Assembly (NCBI GenBank): GCA_013361335.1
Contig: JABFYH010000124.1
Span: 1-32,528, forward strand
Reading direction: 5' to 3'
DNA from: Gemmatimonadaceae bacterium
Lineage (GTDB): Bacteria > Gemmatimonadota > Gemmatimonadetes > Gemmatimonadales > Gemmatimonadaceae
DNA: 32,528 bases
Shown one piece after another: positions 21,237-30,277 of this stretch; the first letter of the stretch is position 1, and each line of letters begins with the position of its first letter. The notes below the pieces were generated by a model, which saw only the letters and a program-made list of their open reading frames with translations, was not told the DNA's origin and ran no database searches. A program made the translations under genes and the position numbers.

Positions 21237-24200
21237 TGCGGTTGACCAAGCTCGAGCTGCAGGGCTTCAAGTCCTTCGCGGACGCGACGCAGCTCGTGTT
21301 CGAGCCCGGCGTCACGGCGATCGTCGGCCCCAACGGCTGCGGCAAGTCCAACGTGTCGGACGCCGTGCGCTGGGTGCTCGGTGAGCAACGCGCACGCCTG
21401 ATGCGCGGCACGAAGATGGACGAGGTCATCTTCCAGGGCTCGTCCGCGCGCCGGCCGGTGAACGTGGCCGAGGTCTCGCTGCACTTCTCCAACGACGAGG
21501 GCATCCTGCCGGTGCCCTTCCGCGAGGTCGTCATCACGCGCCGGCTCTCGCGCTCGGGCGACAGCGACTACTTCCTCAACCGCGCCCCCTGCCGGCTGCG
21601 CGATATCTCGGACCTGCTGCGGGGGACCGGGCTGGGGTCCGGCACCGGCGTCGTCATCGAGAGCAAGATGATCGACGCGCTCCTCTCCGACCGTGCCGAC
21701 GATCGGCGTGAGCTGTTCGAGGAGGCCGCGGGCGTGGGCCTGTATCGCGACCGGCGCCGCACCACCGAACGGCGCCTCGAGGAGACGACGGGCGATCTCC
21801 AGCGCCTCGACGATCTGATCAACGAGGTGTCCAGCCAGGTGCGCAGCCTGGCGCGCCAGCGCAAGCGCGCGGAACGCCACAGCGAGATCACGACGCGCCG
21901 CTTCACCGTCGAGCTCTCCCTCGCGGCGCGCAGCATGGCGGCCTGGCACGAGGAGCTCGAGCGCCTCCAGCTTCGCGTCGCGGAGCTGCGCGAGCAGCTG
22001 CCGGCGGCCGAGGCGGGGATGGTGGAGGCCGAGATCGCGCGCGACGCGGCACAGGGTGCGCGAGCCGCTGCCGAGGCACAACGCAACGAGCTGGCGCGGC
22101 TGGTGAGCGCGCAGCGCGAGCAGGCGCAGCGCATTCGTGGGGAGATGGCGGTCGCCCAGGAGCGTCAGCGCAACGCCACGGCCCGCCGCCAGCGGGCCGA
22201 GTCCGAGGCCACGGCCGGCGAGGAGACGGGCACGCGCATCACCGCCGAGCGCCAGGCCGCCGCCGTCGAGCTGACGCAGGTGGAAGAAGCGCTGCGCGAC
22301 GCCGACGCCGAGCTCGCGCAACACCAGGAGGCGGAGAACGAGGTCCGACGTCTGGTTGCGGAAGCCAGGCACCAGGTCGAGGTCGCCGAGCGGGAGCTCC
22401 GCGCTCTCCAGGACCGTGCGCGGCGCATCGAGCACGATCGCGAGCGGACGGTGCGCGAGCTGGAGGAGATCCGGCAGCGCGCCGAGGCGCTCGCCGAGGA
22501 GCGCTCGACGCTGCAGGATGCCCTCGCCCTCGCCCGCCGAGAGCAGGACGAGGCAAAGGCCGAGGTCGACTCCGCGAACGAGAATGCATCCGCGGCCGCC
22601 GAGGAGCTCGAGGCGGCGCGTCAGGCCGACCGCTCCGCGCGGGAGCAGGAATCGCTTGCCCGCGCGGAGCTGTTCCGCGCCGACGAGGCGCTCACCTCGC
22701 TCCAGGGCCGCGTCAACGCCCTCGAGCAGCTCGAGCGCGATCGCGTCGGTCTCGCGCCCGCTGCCTCGGCGCTGCTCCGGGAGCGTGAGCAGTTCGGCGA
22801 GGGTGCCGTGCTCGGCCCGCTCTCCGATTTCATCGGCGCGGATCAGGATTCGGCCGTGCTGGTGGAGAAGTTTCTGGGCAACTCGGTCCACGCCGTGCTC
22901 GTGCGCGACGCCGACGCGGCGGACGCGGTGCGGCGCTGGCACGCCGACGCGAACCCCGGTCCCCTGCTCCTCCTGCCGCTCGACGCGATGACGGAGGAGA
23001 CGGCAGGCACGCCGATGCCCGACGCGCTCGCGCTCCTCGTCAACGCTGCCGCACCCGCGCGGGCGTGGATCCGCAACCTGCTCGGCCACGTCCACGCCGT
23101 CGACGACGGACGCGCCTTCGTGGATGCACGTGGCGCGATGTGGCTGCCGGGCACCGCGGCCGGCCCCGGGCCGCTTCGCCGCCGCGCCGAGCTGGCGGAG
23201 CTCCGTGTGCAGCTCAACACCCTCGAGGTCGCACGGCGGGAGGCGTCGCGAGTCGCCGATGCGATGCGCGACGCGCTGGCCAACAGCGAGCGTCGCGTCG
23301 TCGACGCCTCGGAGGCGTCGCAGGCGGCACAGCAGCGGGCGCGCACCGCCGCCGAGCAGCACCTCGAGCGGGCGCGCCGCGTGGCACGCGCCGCCAAGGA
23401 GGCACAGGACGCGGCCGCCCTCGCCGAGCGCCTCGACGCGCGCACCGCGGAGCTTGTGGAGCGCGGCAGCGCCCTCGACGCCGACGCTGCCGTCCTCGGC
23501 GAGCAGGCGACGGGGCTCGAGGCGGAGATCGCCGCCGCGCGCGCCCGAGCGTCGAGCGCGGAGGAACAACAGGAGGAAGCGCGCGAACGGCGCACGCGCT
23601 GGCAGGTGGAGCAGGCGCAGGTCCGCGCGCGCGTGCAGATGGCGGTGGACCGCGAGCGGCGGCTCACTCAGGAAGTGGCCACCGCGGCCAACCGCCTGGC
23701 GCAGCTCCGCGAGGAGCTGAGCGAGCTGGCGCGATCGGACAGCGTCCTCGCCGAGCAGATGATCGCCTGGACGCTCGAGCTCGAGACCCGCGAGGCGACC
23801 CTCGCGGACGGTGAGGCGAGCCTCGCCGAGGCCGAACGTGGCGTGCGCGCCGCGGACGACGCGTTGATGGCGGCCGATCACGCGCTGAGCGAGATCCGCC
23901 GCCGCTCGAGCGCGGTCGCGGACGAGCTGCACCACGCGGAGCTGCGGTTCACCGAGCTGTCGGGGCGGCGCACGGCGATCCGCGAGCGGCTGGAGACCGA
24001 ATGGCGGCGCCCGCTCGAGGAGATGCTCGCCGAGCTTCCCCCGATCGACGTCGACACCGAATCGCTTCAGGCGGAGGCGGTCGAGCTGCGCCGGCAGCTC
24101 GAGCAGCTCGGCCCGGTGAACGCGCTGGCGATCGAGGAGCACGACGAGACGATGAAGCGGCACGATTTCCTCGTCGCGCAGCGCGCCGACCTCGCCGACG

Positions 24201-24772
24201 CCAAGGCGTCGCTGCTCCAGGCGATCAAGGAGATCGACGCCACGGCGCGCGAGCTGTTCCTCGCGACCTTCACGCAGGTGCGCGAGAACTTCCGCACGAT
24301 CTTCATGTCGCTCTTCGGCGGCGGCGAGTGTGATCTGCGGCTGGAGAACCCGGACGCGCCGTTGGACTGCGACATCGAGATCCACGCGTCGCCGCGCGGC
24401 AAGAAGACCCAGCGCATCAATCTGCTGTCGAGTGGCGAGCGCGCTCTCGTCGCGCTGTCGCTGCTCTTCGGCATCTTCCTCACGAAGCCGAGTCCCTTCT
24501 GCCTGCTCGACGAGGTGGACGCGCCGCTGGACGACGCCAACGTCGGGCGCTTCGTGCGCATGCTCAACCAGTTCAAGAGCCGTACGCAGTTCATCGTCAT
24601 CACGCACAACCCGCGCACGACGACCGAGGCGGGTGACGCGGTGTACGGCGTGACGATGCAGGAGCCCGGCGTCTCGTCGCTGGTGAGCGTGCGGATGCGT
24701 GGGCCCTCCGTGGAAGCCGAGGCCGGCGAAGCGGCCGAGCCGGAGGCGGAAGCGGCGGGCGCGGCGACATGA
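21236..24772 (+). CDS. smc: Chromosome segregation ATPase SMC
   Basis: 1178 residues, full length, GTG start at 21236 (VRLTKLELQGFKSFAD), overlapping the preceding stop by one base. Walker A is GPNGCGKSN at 31-39, followed by SDAVRWVLGEQ. The first coiled coil covers about 170-510, rich in Ala, Glu and Arg, and the hinge about 525-640 (GPLSDFIGADQDSAVLVEKF, FLGNSVHAVLV). The second coiled coil runs from about 650 to 960. The head is completed by the signature LLSSGERALVALSLLF near 1063-1078 and Walker B CLLDEVDAPLDD near 1088-1099, then a D-loop and the ITHNPRTTTEAGD switch region. The usual KxTMxxAD is changed to RTTTEAGDAVYGVTM. A variable acidic tail ends it. SMC works with ScpA/ScpB, not found here. 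Confidence 0.97.
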   Translation: MRLTKLELQGFKSFADATQLVFEPGVTAIVGPNGCGKSNVSDAVRWVLGEQRARLMRGTKMDEVIFQGSSARRPVNVAEVSLHFSNDEGILPVPFREVVITRRLSRSGDSDYFLNRAPCRLRDISDLLRGTGLGSGTGVVIESKMIDALLSDRADDRRELFEEAAGVGLYRDRRRTTERRLEETTGDLQRLDDLINEVSSQVRSLARQRKRAERHSEITTRRFTVELSLAARSMAAWHEELERLQLRVAELREQLPAAEAGMVEAEIARDAAQGARAAAEAQRNELARLVSAQREQAQRIRGEMAVAQERQRNATARRQRAESEATAGEETGTRITAERQAAAVELTQVEEALRDADAELAQHQEAENEVRRLVAEARHQVEVAERELRALQDRARRIEHDRERTVRELEEIRQRAEALAEERSTLQDALALARREQDEAKAEVDSANENASAAAEELEAARQADRSAREQESLARAELFRADEALTSLQGRVNALEQLERDRVGLAPAASALLREREQFGEGAVLGPLSDFIGADQDSAVLVEKFLGNSVHAVLVRDADAADAVRRWHADANPGPLLLLPLDAMTEETAGTPMPDALALLVNAAAPARAWIRNLLGHVHAVDDGRAFVDARGAMWLPGTAAGPGPLRRRAELAELRVQLNTLEVARREASRVADAMRDALANSERRVVDASEASQAAQQRARTAAEQHLERARRVARAAKEAQDAAALAERLDARTAELVERGSALDADAAVLGEQATGLEAEIAAARARASSAEEQQEEARERRTRWQVEQAQVRARVQMAVDRERRLTQEVATAANRLAQLREELSELARSDSVLAEQMIAWTLELETREATLADGEASLAEAERGVRAADDALMAADHALSEIRRRSSAVADELHHAELRFTELSGRRTAIRERLETEWRRPLEEMLAELPPIDVDTESLQAEAVELRRQLEQLGPVNALAIEEHDETMKRHDFLVAQRADLADAKASLLQAIKEIDATARELFLATFTQVRENFRTIFMSLFGGGECDLRLENPDAPLDCDIEIHASPRGKKTQRINLLSSGERALVALSLLFGIFLTKPSPFCLLDEVDAPLDDANVGRFVRMLNQFKSRTQFIVITHNPRTTTEAGDAVYGVTMQEPGVSSLVSVRMRGPSVEAEAGEAAEPEAEAAGAAT

Positions 24773-24785
24773 CGGCCCGCCGCCG

Positions 24786-25553
24786 ATGCGGCTGACCACC
24801 CTCGGCACGGGGACGATCGCGCTCACGCCGACGCGCGTCTGCGCCGGCTACCTCGTGGAAGCGGGCACGGTGCGTCTGCTGATGGACTGCGGCAGCGGCG
24901 TCGTCCACCGGCTGGTGCAGCTCGGTCTCGATTGGGCGGGGATCACTCACGTCGCCTTCTCGCACTTCCACACCGACCACATGAGCGACTTCGCCACCCT
25001 CGTCCAGGCGTGGCGGTATGGGCAGCTCCCGCCGCGGTCCGAGCCGCTGGCGGTGATCGGCCCGGTGGGAACGGTCGATCTGCTGGAGCGGATGGCCGCG
25101 CTGCACGGAAGCTGGCTTCGCGAGCCCGGATTCCCGATCGGGGTGATCGAGCTGCCCGCCGGCACGTCGCGGCCGGTGGGCGACGGCATGGAGATCGACT
25201 GCCTCAAGGTGCCCCATACCGACGAAAGTGTGGCATATTCCATCAGGCGCGGCGGACGCCGGCTCGTGTACTCCGGCGACACGGGCTACGATCCGATGTT
25301 CGGCGAATGGGCGCGCGGAGCGGACCTCCTGCTCTGCGAGTGCTCGCTCCCGGAGGAGATGGCGATCGAGTCGCACCTCACCCCCGCCCGCTGCGGCGCG
25401 CTCGCGGCGGCGGCGCTGCCGAAGCATCTCGTCCTGACGCACTTCTACACCCCGGTGGAGCGCGTCGACATCCGCGGCATCATCGCCGCGCACTATGCCG
25501 GTCCCGTCACCCTCGCCGACGACGGGTCCACGTTCGAGCTCGAGGAAGGCTGA
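24786..25553 (+). CDS. Metallo-beta-lactamase-fold hydrolase, RNase Z-like
   Basis: 255 residues, ATG at 24786, 13 bp after smc. The metal-binding motif H60-F-H62-T-D64-H65 (SHFHTDHMSDF) is preceded by LLMDCGSGVVHRL and by the family opening LTTLGTGTIALTPTRVCAGYLVE. Further ligands lie in KVPHTDESVAYSIR (near 142-155), YSGDTGYDPMF (about 163-173) and LVLTHFYTP (near 219-227). The layout matches the RNase Z/BN branch of the superfamily, but the flexible exosite arm that tRNase Z uses to hold tRNA is not evident, so the substrate is open. The TGA stop and the next ATG overlap (TGATG), coupling it to the DAHP synthase gene. Confidence 0.85.
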   Translation: MRLTTLGTGTIALTPTRVCAGYLVEAGTVRLLMDCGSGVVHRLVQLGLDWAGITHVAFSHFHTDHMSDFATLVQAWRYGQLPPRSEPLAVIGPVGTVDLLERMAALHGSWLREPGFPIGVIELPAGTSRPVGDGMEIDCLKVPHTDESVAYSIRRGGRRLVYSGDTGYDPMFGEWARGADLLLCECSLPEEMAIESHLTPARCGALAAAALPKHLVLTHFYTPVERVDIRGIIAAHYAGPVTLADDGSTFELEEG

Positions 25554-26617
25554 TGCTGGTCGTCATGACGCACGACGCGACGCGCGAGCAGGTGGCGCGC
25601 GTCGTTCAGGTGATCGAGGAGATGGGCTATCAGGCGCGGCCGATGCCCGGCGCGCAGCGCACCTCCGTCGGGCTCGTCGGCAACGACGGGCGCGTGGACG
25701 GGTCGCGACTCGAGGCGCTCGCCGGCGTCGCCGAGGTCATTCACGTCTCGAAGCCGTACAAGCAGGTCTCGCGCGAGTGGCGGCAGGAGAACACCCTCGT
25801 CACCATCGCGCCGGGCGTCGTCTTCGGCGGCGAGGAGATTCCGATCATCGCCGGCCCCTGCTCCGTGGAAAGCGAAGCGCAGATCGTCCTCGCCGCGCAG
25901 CAGGTGCGCGACGCCGGCGGCGCGGCGCTGCGCGGCGGCGCGTACTAGCCGCGCAGCTCGCCCTATGCCTTCCAGGGGCTGGGCAGAAAGGGGCTCGAGC
26001 TGCTCGCCCTCGCGCGGCGCGAGACGGGATTGCCGATCGTCACCGAAGCGCTGGACGAGGAGGGGGCGCATCTCGTCGCCGAGGTCGCCGACTGCATCCA
26101 GATCGGCGCGCGCAACATGCAGAACTATTCCCTGCTCCGCAGCGTCGGTCGCATCGGCAAGCCGGTGCTCCTCAAGCGCGGCATGTCGGCCACGATCACC
26201 GACCTGCTCATGAGCGCGGAGTACATCCTCGCCGAGGGCAACGGGCAGGTGATCCTCTGCGAGCGCGGCATCCGCAGCTTCGACCCGTCGACGCGCAACC
26301 TGTTCGATCTGACCGCCATCCCGCTCGTGCAGAAGCTCTCGCACCTGCCGATGGTGGCGGATCCGAGCCATGGCACCGGGCTGCGCGACAAGGTGCTGCC
26401 GATGGGGCGCGCCGCGATCGCCGCGGGGGCGGACGGGTTGCTGGTGGAAGTGCATCCCGATCCCGAGCGCGCGCTGTCGGATGGTGGGCAGTCGCTCTAT
26501 CCCGATCAGTTCGCGCGGCTGGTGCGCGAGCTGCGCACGATTGCGGATGCGATCGGCCGGTCGGTCGCGCCCGCGCCCGGGGGCGCGGTGGGGACCGCAG
26601 GGGCGTTTCGCGGGTAA
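25553..26617 (+). pseudogene. aroF: 3-deoxy-7-phosphoheptulonate (DAHP) synthase, interrupted by in-frame TAG
   Basis: Apart from one codon this is a complete type I-beta DAHP synthase, the first enzyme of the shikimate pathway (PEP plus erythrose 4-phosphate). It spans 354 codon positions. Residues 1-75 form a ferredoxin-like regulatory domain (MLVVMTHDATREQVARVVQV). The barrel has IIAGPCSVES near 98-107, [20 protein letters not shown] near 163-182, [12 protein letters not shown] near 183-194, [10 protein letters not shown] near 206-215 and [10 protein letters not shown] near 267-276. Codon 132 (25946-25948) is TAG where the family has the KPR lysine that binds substrate phosphate ([17 protein letters not shown]). 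AAG to TAG is one change. Both sides stay in frame and conserved, so sequencing error, recent inactivation or readthrough are possible. Coupled by TGATG to the preceding gene. Confidence 0.9.
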
Positions 26618-26667
26618 GTAGGCTCGTGCGTCGTTCGCTTGTCCGCTCATCCGTTCATCCCGACCCC

Positions 26668-27327
26668 ATGCCCTTCCGTCGTCCGCTCGCCCTCACGCTC
26701 GCGCTGCTGCTCGGCCTCGTCTCGTCGGCGAATGCCCGGCAGTCCGATCTGCTGGACCGCGCCGTGGCGCGCTGGGCGAAGGTGAAGACCGCCCGCGCGA
26801 CCTTCGAGCAGACCATCGTCAACTCGCTCACCGGCAACACGCTGACGGCGACCGGTGAGTACCAGCAGCAGCGGCCCGGCAAGCTGAGCGTGCGGTTCGA
26901 CAACCCGGCCACCGATCGCATCGTGGCCGACGGGAAGCAGGTGTGGCTGTACCTCCCCAGCACCGCACCCGGCCAGGTGATCCGCTCGTCGCTCGCCGAC
27001 GGCGGCACCGGGACCGTCGACCTGAGCGCGCAGTTCCTCACCGCGCCGCGCTCGCGCTACACCGTCAGCGCGGCGGGGACCGCGACCGTCAGCGGCCGCG
27101 CCACCCATGCCTTCACGTTGGTGCCGAAGTCCGCGAAGAGCGCGCAGTTCAAGACGGCGACGGTGTACATCGACGATGTCGATGCGACGATCCGCCAGTT
27201 CGAGGTGACGGAGCCGTCGGGTCTCCAGCGCAAGGTGCGGCTCACCTCCTTCCGGACGAACGTGCCGGTGGATGCCGCCGCGTTCCGGTTCACGCCGCCG
27301 GCGGGCGTCCGGATCGTCGAACGGTAG
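26668..27327 (+). CDS. lolA: Outer-membrane lipoprotein carrier protein LolA
   Basis: 219 residues. The signal peptide is MPFRRPLALTLALLLGLVSSANA, cleaved near A23/R24. The mature part follows the LolA half-barrel: LLDRAVARWAKVKTARATFEQTI near 28-50, LTATGEYQQQRPGKLSVRFDNPATDRIVADGKQVWLYLP near 57-95, AQFLTAPRSRYTVSAAG near 119-135, and IRQFEVTEPSGLQRKVRLTSFRTNVPVDAAAFRFTPPAGVRIV at the end. LolA shuttles lipoproteins across the periplasm from LolCDE to LolB, consistent with the many lipoproteins here and with a diderm envelope. It lies 50 bp after the DAHP synthase gene. Confidence 0.93.
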   Translation: MPFRRPLALTLALLLGLVSSANARQSDLLDRAVARWAKVKTARATFEQTIVNSLTGNTLTATGEYQQQRPGKLSVRFDNPATDRIVADGKQVWLYLPSTAPGQVIRSSLADGGTGTVDLSAQFLTAPRSRYTVSAAGTATVSGRATHAFTLVPKSAKSAQFKTATVYIDDVDATIRQFEVTEPSGLQRKVRLTSFRTNVPVDAAAFRFTPPAGVRIVER

Positions 27328-27364
27328 GACGACTCCGCGGCAGGTCGGTCTGGCGGACCGGCCC

Positions 27365-27416
27365 GGGAGCTCGTATCCGTTAGTGGCGGCGGCGCAGCCG
27401 CGCCCACGGAGCTCCC
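27365..27416. terminator. Palindrome between lolA and the histidine kinase
   Basis: GGGAGCTC at 27365-27372 pairs perfectly with GAGCTCCC at 27409-27416, with a further imperfect GC-rich inner stem (GGCGGCGGC / GCCGCGCC). It lies 37 bp after the lolA stop and 13 bp before the kinase ATG. No U-tract follows, so it is only a weak candidate terminator or a leader structure. Confidence 0.3.
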
Positions 27417-27428
27417 TCCCGGTGAACG

Positions 27429-28874
27429 ATGAACGCGCCTGACTCCTACGACGCTCTCGCGGCTTCGATCGAGCGCGCCCTTCGCACCGACATCGCCCCA
27501 CCCGGCTCGGCCACGCAGCTGGCCGGCTCGATCGATCGGATCATGTACGACGAGGCTCGCTCGGGCGAGCTGCGGCGCGGGTATCTCCGCATCGTCGTCA
27601 TCGCCCCCTTCGTCCTCGTCACATCCGCCGCCGCGCTGCGTGCGCCTGCCGACCCCTCGCTCGCCTCGCACGACGCAGCGGCCCTCCTCGGCGTGGTGTG
27701 GTTGATCGCCGGAGCGGCGCTCGTCTTCGCGCTGCGCCGAGGCTGGTACCGGCGCTGGGTGCCGCACCTCGCGCCCATCATCGATGCCGTGATGATCCTC
27801 CTCGGCTTTGTCCTCTCGTGGCGCGCGAGCGCCACGACGGGCGTGTCGCCGATGGCATTGATGGGCTACGTCGTCGCGCTGTGCGCCTTCCTCAGTCTCT
27901 CGGGCGTGCTGCGGTTGTCGCGATGGGCCGGCCGCGCCGGGACGACGTTGGCGCTCATCGTCTTCATCGTGGCGGCGGCCGTCATGCGGCTCGAGCTCCT
28001 CGCCGCCCTGGGCATCGCGATCACCCTGCTGGCGATCGGGCTGCACGGCGCCTTCGTCACCATCCTCGTCCGCCGCATCATCACCGACGAGGTGGCGCGC
28101 GCGACGCTGTCGCGGATGTACAAGGAGGCGGAGGAGACGATCGACGCGCGCGAGCAGGTGCTCAAGATCGTCTCGCACGACCTGCGCAACCCGCTGCACA
28201 CCATCTCGATGTGCGCGTCGCTCCTCATCGACCTTCCCCTCCAGCCGCAGGACCAGGGTCCGCATCTCCAGCGGATCAAGCGGGCGGGCGAGCGCATGAA
28301 CCGGCTGGTGCAGGATCTGCTCGACGTCGCCAAGCTCGAGGCGGGCCGAGTGGGGATCGACGCGCGCGAGCTGCAGGTCGCCCCGCTGGTGCGCGAGGCA
28401 CACGAGATGCTCGCGCCCCTCGCCGCGGAGAAATCCATTCGCCTGGAGTATGCGGTGTCGGACACGCTGCCCGCGGTGACGGCGGATGGCGGGCGGGTGC
28501 TTCAGGTGCTGTCGAACCTCGTCGGCAACGCGGTGAAGTTCACACCGAAGGACGGGCGGATCGTCATCCGCGCCGATCCGGCGCCTGGCGGCGTGCGCTT
28601 CTCGGTGGCGGACACCGGGCCCGGCATCCCGCAGGAGCAGCTCGGCAAGCTGTTCGGGCGCTTCTGGCAGGGCAATCCAGCCGACCGCCGCGGGATCGGG
28701 CTCGGGCTGTCGATCGCGAAGGGGATCGTGGATGCGCACGGCGGGCGCATCTGGGTGGAGAGTCGCGTCGGTGAGGGCACGACCTTTTACTTCACTCTCG
28801 CCACGGCCCTCCCGCCGACAGCCAGCGGATCGCGCGAGCGTCGGCGGGAAGAAGCAGTGGCGAGCTCGCGGTAA
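27429..28874 (+). CDS. Orphan membrane-bound sensor histidine kinase
   Basis: 481 residues. The N-terminal 215 residues hold about six hydrophobic segments (near 53-72, 84-103, 113-131, 138-158, 170-187 and 192-212), an integral membrane sensor with no obvious periplasmic domain. A short helix leads to the HisKA domain with VSHDLRNPLHT, phospho-accepting H250. Then the HATPase core: N-box NLVGNAVKF near 364-372, G1 DTGPGIP near 396-402, F-box KLFGRFWQ near 408-415 and G2 GIGLGLSIAKGIV near 423-435. No response regulator is next to it, so its target is unknown. An ordinary two-component kinase, not a hybrid. It converges on the lipoprotein gene with 33 bp between stops. Confidence 0.93.
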   Translation: MNAPDSYDALAASIERALRTDIAPPGSATQLAGSIDRIMYDEARSGELRRGYLRIVVIAPFVLVTSAAALRAPADPSLASHDAAALLGVVWLIAGAALVFALRRGWYRRWVPHLAPIIDAVMILLGFVLSWRASATTGVSPMALMGYVVALCAFLSLSGVLRLSRWAGRAGTTLALIVFIVAAAVMRLELLAALGIAITLLAIGLHGAFVTILVRRIITDEVARATLSRMYKEAEETIDAREQVLKIVSHDLRNPLHTISMCASLLIDLPLQPQDQGPHLQRIKRAGERMNRLVQDLLDVAKLEAGRVGIDARELQVAPLVREAHEMLAPLAAEKSIRLEYAVSDTLPAVTADGGRVLQVLSNLVGNAVKFTPKDGRIVIRADPAPGGVRFSVADTGPGIPQEQLGKLFGRFWQGNPADRRGIGLGLSIAKGIVDAHGGRIWVESRVGEGTTFYFTLATALPPTASGSRERRREEAVASSR

Positions 28875-28907
28875 GCGCTCGGCGAGCGCGCTCGCACGGG
28901 CGACACG

Positions 28908-29537
28908 TCACGGACCGACGAGATCGCCGTAGCCGCAGTGCCCGGAGGTACATCCCGGATCCTCGAGGCAGGCTCCAAAGGCGAGCATGGATCGCGTCAT
29001 GACCTTGGCCGCGCTCTTCACGAGCCGCGGCTCCGTGTGATCACCGTCGGAGAATTTCTCGGATGCGCGCTTCAGCCTCTTCGCATCGCCGCTCGAGCCC
29101 GGATCAGCCGGCACCATGTAGGTTTCGAACGTCTTCGGGTCGCGCGAGGTCGAGTCCCGAAAGATGTAATTGTTGCCCTCTTCGATCCCGAGACGCTTGA
29201 CCGATTTGTTGCTGTACACGAGCGCCATCAACACTCTCCCGCTCGGACCTGGCGACGTGATCGGCACGGCCCGGGCAATGGTAATCTTCGTCGGCGCGTC
29301 CGCCTCTGGCATATCAGGATTCGGAAGGTTCGCGATCGGAGCGACCGGTGGCGTGGGGTTGGGAAAGGAGTAGCTCTTGGCCAGCTCGAGCACTTCCGCC
29401 TGAGTGGGCTTCTTGTCGCCAGGTGGCTTCTCGGTGGCCGGACTCCCATTCTGGTTTCCGCTCTGGTTGCACGCCTGCAGCGAAAATGCTGCGGCAGCGA
29501 GGAGGGCCGTGTGGTGCAACCACCATACGCGTGCCAT
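28908..29537 (-). CDS. Lipoprotein A of a paralogous pair with Cys-rich C-terminus
   Basis: 209 residues from the ATG at 29537, chosen because GGAG sits seven bases upstream and the signal MARVWWLHHTALLAAAAFSLQAC begins there; an Arg-rich upstream extension is not a signal. The lipobox is LQAC. A Gly/Asn/Pro-rich linker follows, then a domain with TQAEVLELAKSYSF, ITIARAVPIT, ALVYSNKSVKRLGIEEGNNYIFRDST and, near the end, EPRLVKSAAKVMTRSM and then ACLEDPGCTSGHCGY. The upstream gene encodes the same domain arrangement. The C-terminal cysteines (three in ACLEDPGCTSGHC) may form disulfides or bind metal. Family not recognised. Confidence 0.85.
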   Translation of the reverse strand: MARVWWLHHTALLAAAAFSLQACNQSGNQNGSPATEKPPGDKKPTQAEVLELAKSYSFPNPTPPVAPIANLPNPDMPEADAPTKITIARAVPITSPGPSGRVLMALVYSNKSVKRLGIEEGNNYIFRDSTSRDPKTFETYMVPADPGSSGDAKRLKRASEKFSDGDHTEPRLVKSAAKVMTRSMLAFGACLEDPGCTSGHCGYGDLVGP

Positions 29538-29620
29538 GGTGTCTCCGCTTGCTGAGGGTGGGCGATGCGTGGGATGTCGAAGCCGGCGGCGCCGTCGAGG
29601 CCGACCACGTGCCGATCGGC

Positions 29621-30223
29621 TCAGTAGTAGCCGCAATGCCCGCTCGTGCAGCCCGGGTCGTCGAGGCAGGCGACGAAGGCGATGCTGTTGACGATGAGCT
29701 TGAGGAGGCGGGGTTGATGCGGGCTCTCCACCGCCGGATACCGGTTCAAGCGTGAATCATGCGTCAGCACGTGGTCCGGTTTACCGTACTTCGCCGGCGT
29801 CAATGTGTTGACCCACGTCGCCGCGGCCACGGCTGTGGAATCCCACGTGTTGCGCCAGATGTAGTTCTGCCCCTCTACAATGCCCATGAGCGGGTAGTCC
29901 TTGTCGCTCGTGATGCGCGCGAGGAGCTGGCGTGACCCGCGTGGACGGCCCGACTTGAGCGTCATGGTCGCAATCGTGATCGTGCCCGGTGCCGCCGTAT
30001 CGGGGGCCGTCGGTCCCGGAAACCCTCGGTCGGTCTCCGTGATCGCTCCGCGCTCCGGCCCGACGTCGTAGTCTTTCGCTGCCTCGAGGACGAACGCCTG
30101 TGATGTGGTCTGTCCTCGACCGAACAGCCGGTCGATCCAGCGACAACCCGAAAAGAGCACGGTGAGGACGACAGCGGCTGCGACGACCTGAGACTTCAGC
30201 ACTGAGCGTTGCCTGAGTGTCAT
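29621..30223 (-). CDS. Lipoprotein B of a paralogous pair with Cys-rich C-terminus
   Basis: 200 residues, ATG at 30223 after a clean GGGAGG ribosome-binding site. The signal RSVLKSQVVAAAVVLTVLFSGC carries lipobox FSGC. The mature part has AFVLEAAKDYDVGPE, GTITIATMTLKSGRPRGSRQLLARI, MGIVEGQNYIWRNTWDST and ends QPRLLKLIVNSIAFVACLDD and PGCTSGHCGYY. It aligns along its length with the next gene (GIVEGQNYIWRN versus GIEEGNNYIFRD; ACLDDPGCTSGHCGY versus ACLEDPGCTSGHCGY), so the two arose by tandem duplication. It follows the TPR gene by 54 bp and precedes its paralogue by 83 bp. Function unknown. Confidence 0.87.
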   Translation of the reverse strand: MTLRQRSVLKSQVVAAAVVLTVLFSGCRWIDRLFGRGQTTSQAFVLEAAKDYDVGPERGAITETDRGFPGPTAPDTAAPGTITIATMTLKSGRPRGSRQLLARITSDKDYPLMGIVEGQNYIWRNTWDSTAVAAATWVNTLTPAKYGKPDHVLTHDSRLNRYPAVESPHQPRLLKLIVNSIAFVACLDDPGCTSGHCGYY

Positions 30224-30277
30224 TCCGACCTCCCGATGAGGAGAGCATGCGGCGTCGCTACTCCGCCACGATGAACG

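Noticed and set aside
21233..24826. A 1197-codon open frame on the minus strand opposite smc
   Set aside because: It mirrors the Ala/Glu/Arg codon bias of the coiled coils; smc is complete and conserved on the plus strand, and the antisense product has no family features.
25946..25948. Pyrrolysine or general TAG reassignment
   Set aside because: Several genes here end normally in TAG (rpsF, rpsR, pth, rplI) with no conserved sequence after it; one TAG at a lysine site is better explained by a point change. Kept only as an option in the finding.
26633..26660. Third copy of the heptamer palindrome before lolA
   Set aside because: The run GTTCGCT-TGTCCGC-TCATCCG-TTCATCC has a 7-base rhythm but few matches to the GTGA(A/T)C unit and no inverted arm; mentioned only as a possible relative.
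28875..28907. Terminator between the convergent kinase and lipoprotein genes
   Set aside because: Only a 5-bp GCGCT/AGCGC stem and no U-tract; not distinguishable from chance at this GC content.
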